From contig JBAIAC010000001.1 in assembly GCA_037349315.1 (NCBI GenBank), positions 41,478,001 to 41,542,000 of the forward strand: a DNA stretch of 64,000 nucleotides, read 5' to 3'. This document shows positions 57,557 to 64,000 of the stretch, piece after piece (position 1 is the first letter of the stretch; each line of letters opens with the position of its first letter). Origin of the DNA: Chelydra serpentina. Lineage: Eukaryota; Chordata; Testudines; Chelydridae. Below the pieces are notes generated by a model that worked only from the letters and a program-made list of their open reading frames with translations, was not told the origin of the DNA and did no database searches. The translations under genes and the position numbers were made by a program.

Positions 57557-57643
57557 TTGGGGTTGGTCCTGCTTTGAGCAGGGGGTTGGACTAGATGACC
57601 TCCTGAGGTCCCTTCCAACCCTGAGATTCTATGATTCTATGAT
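57557..57643 (+). mobile_element. CR1 3' UTR and terminal repeat
   Basis: The conserved GGGGTTGGTCCTGCTTTGAG stem region leads to two ATTCTATG units. Nearly identical to 32699-32801 and to the SINE tail at 51046-51122. Confidence 0.92.
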
Positions 57644-58067
57644 ACGGGCCTGTATTTTGGAAAGCAATGTTTCAGTAAAAGACTTACGAAGTCACAGTGG
57701 ATCATTTGAACATGAGCTCACAGTGCCATGCAGTGGCCAAGAGAACAAATGCAGTCCTTGGAGGGGAATATGAAGTAGAGAGGTGGTGTTCAGCATTAGA
57801 GAGACCATCACTGGAATAACCCTAAAAGCTGAAGCTAGACAAATGCAGATTAGCAATAAGGTACAATTTTTTTTTTAACAATGAGTGTAATTAATTATTG
57901 GAACAACTTACCTAGGGATGTGGTGGACTCTCCACTACTCAACTTAAATCAAGAATGGTTATCTTTCTAAAAGATCTACTTTAGCTCATCCAGAAATCAT
58001 GGGCTTGAAGCAGGAATCACTTGGTGTAATTCTCTATGGCCTGTGTTATGCAGGAGGTCAGCTAGAT
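57644..58067 (+). mobile_element. Old CR1, right part
   Basis: Decayed C-terminal ORF2 sequence (a KLKLDKCRLAIRYNFF-like stretch) followed by a CR1 3' UTR (CTGTGTTATGCAGGAGGTCA). It resumes at 58401 after a hAT insertion, ending near 58445 (TCCCTTTTGGCCTTGGAATC). Confidence 0.7.
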
Positions 58068-58400
58068 CAGTGGTTCTCACAGCTGGTCCGCCACTTGTTC
58101 AGGGAAAGCCCCTGGCAGGCCAGTCTGGTTTGTTTACCTGCCATGTCCACAGGTTCGGCCGATTGCAGTTCCCACTGTCCGTGGTTCGCCGCTCCAGGCC
58201 AATGGGGGTTGCAGGAAGGGCAGCCAGCACATTCCTCAGCCTGCATCGCTTCCCACAGCCCCCCTTGGCCTGGAGCAGCGAACCGCAGCCAGTGGGAGCC
58301 ACGATCGGCTGAACCTGCGGACGCGGCAAGTACACAAACCGGTCCGGCCCGCCAGGGGGCTTTCCCTGAAGAAGCGGCAGACCGGCTTTGAGAACCACTG
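58068..58400. mobile_element. Foldback hAT-type element, 333 bp
   Basis: Ends CAGTGGTTCTCA/TGAGAACCACTG with a perfect 8-bp duplication AGCTAGAT (58060-58067 and 58401-58408). The two halves are inverted copies almost throughout: for example TTCAGGGAAAGCCCCTGGCA on the left and its complement near 58355-58373, and GGTTCGGCCGAT on the left with ATCGGCTGAACC on the right. The whole element can therefore form one long hairpin. Non-coding. Confidence 0.92.
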
Positions 58401-58499
58401 AGCTAGATGATCATAATGGTCCCTTTTGGCCTTGGAATCTAGACATTAACTATTAATATTATCAGTTATAGTGCTGTGCTACATTCAGTGTGGTTTTTG

Positions 58500-58612
58500 T
58501 AGTTAGGCCACAGGATTCAAGTGACCTGGGTTCTAATCCTGCCTCTTCTGCTGCTTTGCTGTATGACCTTAGGGAAGTCACTTTTCTTTTCTAGCTGAGT
58601 CTGCAGAAGTAA
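58500..58612 (+). mobile_element. MIR-type SINE
   Basis: GACCTGGGTTCTAATCCTGC and TGTATGACCTTAGGGAAGTC match the tRNA-like B-box region and CORE of MIR. Confidence 0.75.
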
Positions 58613-58885
58613 TATTTAGCTCCATAATTCTCCACTGGTGGCAGCAATGTTAGAATAGCTGGGTGGGTCCATCAGATAGCCTAGTTCCCCCAGAGCTCCC
58701 AAGTTTTGTTAGCTCCATGTCCTCCCCTGTCACTGCTTAGCACAGGGTATGTTACCCATTAGTTGAAGTTTGTGGTCCATATATAATTTATTTGCAGATT
58801 AATTCATTAAATACTTTGCATAAAATGTCCCACATGGAGCTGCACAGAACTTCTTCGTTATGGAGAAGATGAGGTGGAGTTGTTA

Positions 58886-59215
58886 GTCATAGAAGCATAG
58901 TTTTGGAAGGGAACACAAGGGTCATCTAGATTAAACCCCTGCCAAGATGCAGGATTTGTTGTGTCTAAACCATCCAAGACAGATAGATCCAGCCTCCTTT
59001 TGAAAACCTCCAGTGAAGAAGATTCCACAACCTCCCAAGGCATCTGTTCCATTGTCCTACTGGTCTTACAGTTGGGAAGTTTTTCCTGAGATTTAATCTA
59101 AATCTGCTATGCTGTAGTTTGAACCCATTGCCTCTAGTCCAGCCCTCTGTGGAAATAGAGAACAACTTTTCTCCATCTTTTTTTATGGCAGCCTTTCAAG
59201 TATCTGAAGAGCCAA
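58886..59215 (-). pseudogene. CR1 C-terminal/3' fragment
   Basis: Minus-strand translations include RLNLRKNFPTVRPVGQWNRC and VVESSSLEVFKRRLD, the conserved CR1 ORF2 C-terminus, in two frames. They are followed by a UTR ending near 58886 (ATAGAAGCATAG). Confidence 0.75.
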
Positions 59216-59624
59216 AGATGGGATCCACTATAGCTTGACTGGCAGACTGTTCTGGCTTGGCCAGGTGGACTAAACAATCTTCATGTCTCTGTGCTAGCCT
59301 AAGGACTTCTAATGCTGTGTTCCAGTTGTCTAATAAACCCTGCTCTGTATTGAAAATGCTGCCCACTGTTACTGCAGATACCTGCTGTGATGCATTAGTC
59401 CCTGAAGAGCGAACGAGTCTCTGACCATGGGTCTATCTCAGTGTGAACTCGCAGGGCAGAGCTCATAGCTGGAGCCCAGAAGCTCAGTCTCAAAGGGAGT
59501 CAGGCTGCATCACCAACCACGAAGGAAGAATGAGACCCATTGGGCATACTGAAGTGGTTCTTCCAAGAGACTGTTTAAAAGCTGGGGCTTAGCACTGATC
59601 CTGTGGATCTGTTACACAGGTAAG
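59216..59624. other. No recognised feature
   Basis: No gene or element identified. Confidence 0.4.
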
Positions 59625-59681
59625 ACTATCCCGTTAGAGATGGTCTAGGTATACTTAGTCCTGCATCAGTGCAGAAGGCAG
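59625..59681 (+). mobile_element. CR1-type 3' tail, left half
   Basis: GAGATGGTCTAGGTATACTT before the hAT insertion continues at 60190 as AACTAGATGACCTCTCCAGG and ends in ATTTCTATAATTCTATAATA. It is the end of a CR1 or a CR1-tailed SINE. Confidence 0.65.
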
Positions 59682-60189
59682 CAGGGCCAGCGCACCCACT
59701 AGGCGGTCGCCTAGGGCGCTGGGGGGCGGCTGGCCGCGGCTGCCTCCCGACTCCGGGGCTGAGCCGGGAGCCGGGGGGGCGGCTGGCTGCGGCGCCCTCC
59801 CGGCACCGCGGCCAACCGCCCCCCACTCCCGGCTGAGGCGCGGCTGCCGCCCGCCTCGCAACTGAGCCGGGAGTGGGGAGGCAGCTGAGCCGTGGCTGCC
59901 ACCTGCCTCGCAGTTGAGCCAGGAGTGGGGGGGGTGGGGTGGCCGCGGCTACCTCCTGCCTCCACAACTCAGCCGGGAGCGGGAGGCAGCTGGCCGGGGC
60001 TGAGCCGGGAGCCGGGGGGGCCGCTGGCCGCAGGCGGGGGGCTGAGCTGCCGGCCCACAGGGAGTGGGGACGGGGGGGGGGGGGGAGACTGGCTGCCACG
60101 GGGGGTGGTGTTAGCTGGGCGGGGGGTTGGCGCAGGGCTGGTGCAAGGAAGTTTCGCCTAGGGCGCGAAACTTCCTTGCACCAGCCCTG
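59682..60189. mobile_element. hAT-type element, very GC-rich
   Basis: Ends CAGGGCCAGCGCAC and, inverted, CAGGGCTGGTGCAA, with a partial 8-bp duplication (GAAGGCAG and GGAGACAG). The interior is a GC-rich tandem array of GAGCCGGGAG..GGCAGCTGGCCG-like units. The right 57 bp are themselves a hairpin. Long minus-strand frames here are artefacts. Confidence 0.7.
60133..60189. repeat. Perfect 25-bp-arm hairpin at a hAT end
   Basis: Arms CAGGGCTGGTGCAAGGAAGT plus TTCGC and their exact complement, with a 7-nt loop CTAGGGC. The outer tips are hAT termini, so this may be a minimal two-ended derivative fused to the larger element. Confidence 0.85.
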
Positions 60190-60255
60190 GGAGACAGAAC
60201 TAGATGACCTCTCCAGGTCTCTTCCAACCCTATATTTCTATAATTCTATAATAGT
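60190..60255 (+). mobile_element. CR1-type 3' tail, right half
   Basis: Continuation of 59625-59681 after the hAT insertion, ending in TTCTATAATTCTATAATA. Confidence 0.65.
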
Positions 60256-60867
60256 CTATTAATGCTTCAGTATCTATGAATCTATATTATGGAAAGCCAG
60301 GGTCCTATAATTACACCTTTTCACTTTAATATGGCCCTCAGTTAGGTTCTTGTATGCTATTATCTCTGCAAAATTAGAGGAGGATAATGTTGATTGTCCC
60401 GAAAGAGCAGTAGTTGCTGGAGTTGTTCCTTGAGTGACGTGCTAGACAGCAGGAAGCTAACAATTCCCCTACTGTGCTACTTATTTAATGGTACAGTCTT
60501 TTGAGCCTATTTCTCTGGAATAAAACCGTCAACCATTCTTATGAGTGAATTCACAGATCCACCCACACCCTGCTGATCCTGAATATTTGAACAAATGATA
60601 CATGGCTAGATTCTGCCACCTTTATTCATGTGCAGTAATGCCTTACTCCATGAGCATCCATTAACTCAATGGGACTATTTGTAAAGTAAGGTATTACTCA
60701 GCATGGCAGAATCCGGCCAACACACACAGAATGTGAAATTTTTGTCAAAAGTTTGACTTAAACTGATGAGGACATAAATATTCAGGTTTGAGATGACTAT
60801 TCCATCCTTAGCACATCTAAATAGTCTAAGAGTCTGGGGCCAGTGCATACACCACACCTTATTAAGG

Positions 60868-60925
60868 CAGCAGTAGGATCCAGTGGATAGGGTACTGTCC
60901 TGGGAGTCCGTTATTTCTCCTCCCT
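60868..60925 (+). mobile_element. MIR head fragment
   Basis: GCAGTAGGATCCAGTGGATAGG and GTCCTGGGAGTCCG match the tRNA-like head of MIR. Confidence 0.5.
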
Positions 60926-63444
60926 CTATTGAAGCTGCAAGTTCTTTGGGATAGGCACTGTCTCTAACTATGTGTTTGTATGGTGTCTAGTTCAAGAGGG
61001 CCCTGATTTCAATGGGGGAATCTAGACACCACTGTCATATGAAAAAACCAAGATACAATATCTGGTATGTGTAACATGTATGACTTCAATACAACTCCTA
61101 CAATATCTGGTGTGAATCAAAGGCAGAAGTTACAACAGTAACTTGGGTGTAATTAGAGTAGGAAGCAATTAGGAAGTCTTATTGGATTTGGAAGTTTAGT
61201 GGGGATTACTTGCACCTGTAGGGATTCTGATGCACTAATGAGGTAATTAGCTTACCAGCTGGATAGCGGAGAAGAAAGCAAGCAGTGTAAAAGGCTGCGC
61301 CAAGGACTAGGAAGGAGGCTCCTTTTATCTGCTGCTATGTTGCAGTGTGCATGAAACAAAAGGCAAGAAATAATAATAATTAATAAAGACCCTTGGTGAT
61401 TATACCTTGGTAGACTGTGTGCTGCTTAATCACCAAGTGGACTTACTAGCCAGGGTTTGAGGGGAAACTGCTTACTCTTAGGCCAGACCTGTAATTATAG
61501 CAGGATGGTAGCAATGCTATAGTTAAGATTGAGACTAGCTTTACTATTTAACAGATTATTTTTCTAAGTGCTCTAAAATCCATGTGCATAAGCAGATTGT
61601 CTTGAAAATTGCTGTGCCTCATAGGGTTCTGGGGTAGACTTAGTCATGCAAATTTGGGGTCATTTAGTCAAAGTGTTCCACAGGATACTGCACTCCCCAA
61701 AATGCCTTGTTTGTAAAAATGTTCTAATTTTTGCACAGGTCTGTGGAATATGCTAGGGAAAGTATCCATGTGACACTGACATCAGTGGAGTCACCCTGAG
61801 AGAAGCTAAAGCCTGTCGCCAAGAACAAGCATCAAAACTCAAGAGCCACAGAAGAGGTAAGAGGGACTTGGGAGTCAGAATCCGAGCAGTGAAATGAATA
61901 GGAGTGCTCTAGCTTTGCTCCTGCTGCAGCCTTCTCCCCACCCTCTAGCTCTGGGCTCTTTCTTCCTTCCCTGGATTCCTCCTGTTACCTGGGTCTCCCC
62001 TTCCTTTTGGTCGGCCTAGTTGCCTATCACCTCTCCCTGGGATGGCCAGAGGGATGCCAGGGCAGCTGGTGGAGCACAGGAATGATCTCTCAAGCTGGAG
62101 GCACTCCTGGACCTTGACCCTCTTCTTCTCTCTCCCCCCCCCCCCCCCGTGGGTTGTAGGACGCTCCTGCAGCTCACAGAATGTCAACACAGCCAGGAGT
62201 GGTTGCAGCAGAAAGATTCCTGCCTGTGCTCCACAAGTTGCTTCTTATCCCAGCCCCCCTCCAACCATCCCAAGGTCAGGGAGAGGGGCATAAGGGCAGC
62301 TGCAGGAGCCGCTGTTACAATTCTCCTTCTCTTTTTTTTCACTGCTGTCCCTCCAACTCTGTCACTTCTTGTTCTCCTCCCTGCCAGTTCAAAACCCCAT
62401 TGCTCCAACTGTAATGTCACTTGTCTTTCCCCCTCCCCCACACCAGCTCAAGCTTCCCCTTGTGCCTCAAACCCCAGCTCAAAATCCTCAACTTCAGTTC
62501 TGTCCTCCTGACTTCAACTCAGCTGTGACCCTTTATTTCCACCCTCACCCCAGTTCAAAAACCCCTCCCCTTGCCCATCTCTGTCCCAGCTTCTTGTCTC
62601 CATTCTCCCATGCACCCTCCACAGGACTTCATCTTGGAGTCCTCTGGGGAGGCCCTGTGGGTGATCCCCTCTCTGCTCCCATGGGCTTCTGAGGGTGCCA
62701 GAATGGGCCACCCCAGCTTCTCTCTTTGGGGAGGCCACTGCTCCCCCTAATCCCAGGTAGATGTTGGGGTATCAAGAAAGGTCCTCTCTTCACATCCCCA
62801 ATCTGTTTTACAGCCACCAAGGGGAAGTGAATGTGTGGGGAGGGTTAGAGGGGGATGAGCAGATGGAATTGGGGGTGGGGAAGTGATTGCAGAAGGGGTT
62901 CAGAACAATTTCTGAATTGAAACACTGATTGTTGGGGAGAGAAGCAGCCCAGATTCATTATGTTCTATGGGAGTTGGCGTACGAAGGGGAGGAAAAAGAG
63001 GGAGAGCCTTTTTTGACTGTTATATAGAGGATGGAACAGTGATGTGTTGCTAATGTTATCAGAAGGGAACATAAAAATGTTCCCCTTAGCCTGTGATAAA
63101 ACTCATGTACCTAAGGGTGTACAAGTTTGCAGGGGATTTATTTATTTGCTTTCTCACTTTAAACAAACACTTTCTTATAACCAAGGAAGGAGCAACAGCA
63201 CAACTTGGTAAACAAATTAATGTTAAATAGACTTTCTTTGGATATGTTTCTACTTGGCTCTGGAAAAATGTACTGTGTGTTGTGTTTAGTGTGGCACATG
63301 CTCGGCTTGTGTCATTTGAAGGGGGATGGGTAAAGAGCTTTCAGGGATTTCAGAGTTATCCATCCTGGAGCAATTCATTTGCAGATACCTGACATTAGAT
63401 GCAATCTGGTGCATTCCAGCGGCAAAAAGGATTCTCCTCATAAT
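60926..63444. other. Mostly unannotated sequence
   Basis: An ATAATAAAGACCC-type poly(A)-like block near 61377-61392 may be part of an LTR. A stretch bounded by good splice consensus lies at 61739-61856 (see findings). A poly-C tract is at 62137-62147. Nothing else is recognisable and no protein homology is seen. Confidence 0.4.
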
Positions 63445-63470
63445 ATCTTTGAGCTCTAGAGCTCAAAGAT
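63445..63470. repeat. Perfect 26-bp palindrome
   Basis: The arm ATCTTTGAGCTCT is followed immediately by its exact reverse complement, with no loop. Confidence 0.9.
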
Positions 63471-63744
63471 AAGCTCTGGCAGAGCTAATTTAGAAATATC
63501 TACCAAAGCCAGCCTTTGGGGCTGTGATAAACTCCTCACACTACCATACACAAATAAATGCCACAGTAATTAGGTAGGGGGACCCAGAATCATAAAGGAG
63601 AATCTCAACTTTCTGCTTAAGAGTATAGGCTTGACTCTGAACTGCCCTGTGCCTCATGTTGTCATTTGCACCTATGCAAGGATATAAACTGCTCCCTTTC
63701 AGAGATCTACATATGCTGTGTGACCGTAGGTACTTCAGTATGTC

Positions 63745-63815
63745 AGTGGAAAAGCCAGGGCTGGGACACAAGTTTCCTGACTCCCAGTCCAGTGGCCTAT
63801 CCACTGGGTCCCATT
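63745..63815 (-). mobile_element. MIR-type SINE fragment
   Basis: TTTCCTGACTCCCAGTCCAG and GGCCTATCCACTGGG are the inverted head of MIR. Confidence 0.65.
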
Positions 63816-64000
63816 AAATGTTGCTTTAACTGAAATATATCCAATGTTGCTTCATAGCAAATCCATGCTGTACATCAGCATTGGCTAAGGCATGCTTTGT
63901 TTCTTTGCCTCCATATAGCTAACTCAAATTATGCAAATTGTTCATCTTGGAATGAAAAGACTAATGAAAGCATGAGCTGAGTCAAAAAAAAAATGTGAGT

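Noticed and set aside
59626..60099. 157-codon Ala/Pro-rich minus-strand frame
   Set aside because: GC-rich tandem interior of a hAT element, no domain.
44000..64000. XDH first exons (neighbour expected from human synteny)
   Set aside because: No frame with the 2Fe-2S ferredoxin cysteine pattern was recognised.

Overview
This is vertebrate nuclear DNA, almost certainly from a turtle and probably a hidden-necked (cryptodiran) turtle. The evidence is a backbone dominated by CR1 LINEs ending in ATTCTATG repeats, tRNA-derived SINEs whose tails match the local CR1 3' end (the Cry/CR1 partnership described for cryptodires), many hAT-type miniature elements with 8-bp target duplications, and old MIR-like SINEs. 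The species call is inference. The gene call is not: four exons with exact splice sites encode residues 94-254 of a steroid 5-alpha-reductase type 2 (SRD5A2) on the + strand.

Layout. Positions 1-24290 lie in intron 1 of SRD5A2, because exon 1 was not found in the window. They hold repeats: a minus-strand CR1 cut by the window edge, LTR fragments, an RTE-like LINE fragment, two copies of a tri-hairpin MITE and several GC-rich hAT elements. Exon 2 is at 24291-24454, exon 3 at 39653-39754, exon 4 at 42036-42186 and exon 5 at 43214-43280, giving introns of about 15.2, 2.3 and 1.0 kb. Intron 2 carries a stack of CR1 copies of different ages and orientations, a pogo/mariner-like element and a third tri-hairpin MITE. 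The exon lengths (164, 102, 151 and 67 coding nt) equal those of the human gene. Residues affected in human 5-alpha-reductase deficiency (Arg171, Gly183, Asn193, Gly196, His231, Arg246) are all retained, so the gene looks functional.

Downstream of SRD5A2 (44-64 kb) lie a broken Ty3/gypsy pol, a probable solo LTR, further MITEs and SINEs, and a hAT element containing a 7SL-RNA-derived retroposed copy. At about 53.05-57.64 kb is an apparently full-length CR1 with two uninterrupted ORFs: ORF1 has a zinc-binding N-terminus and a GDSL-type esterase, ORF2 has endonuclease and reverse transcriptase. This CR1 sits inside an older CR1 that was also hit by a hAT foldback. The last 4 kb show little that can be named.

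Most notable: (1) a 7SL/SRP-RNA-derived insertion with a 9-bp target duplication, unexpected in a reptile; (2) a family of about 290-bp MITEs, each built of three tandem hairpins between short terminal repeats with 3-bp TNA duplications; (3) an intact CR1 with near-identical relatives in the window, one lying inverted on the far side of all the exons. Apart from SRD5A2 and the CR1 ORFs I see no intact protein-coding gene.
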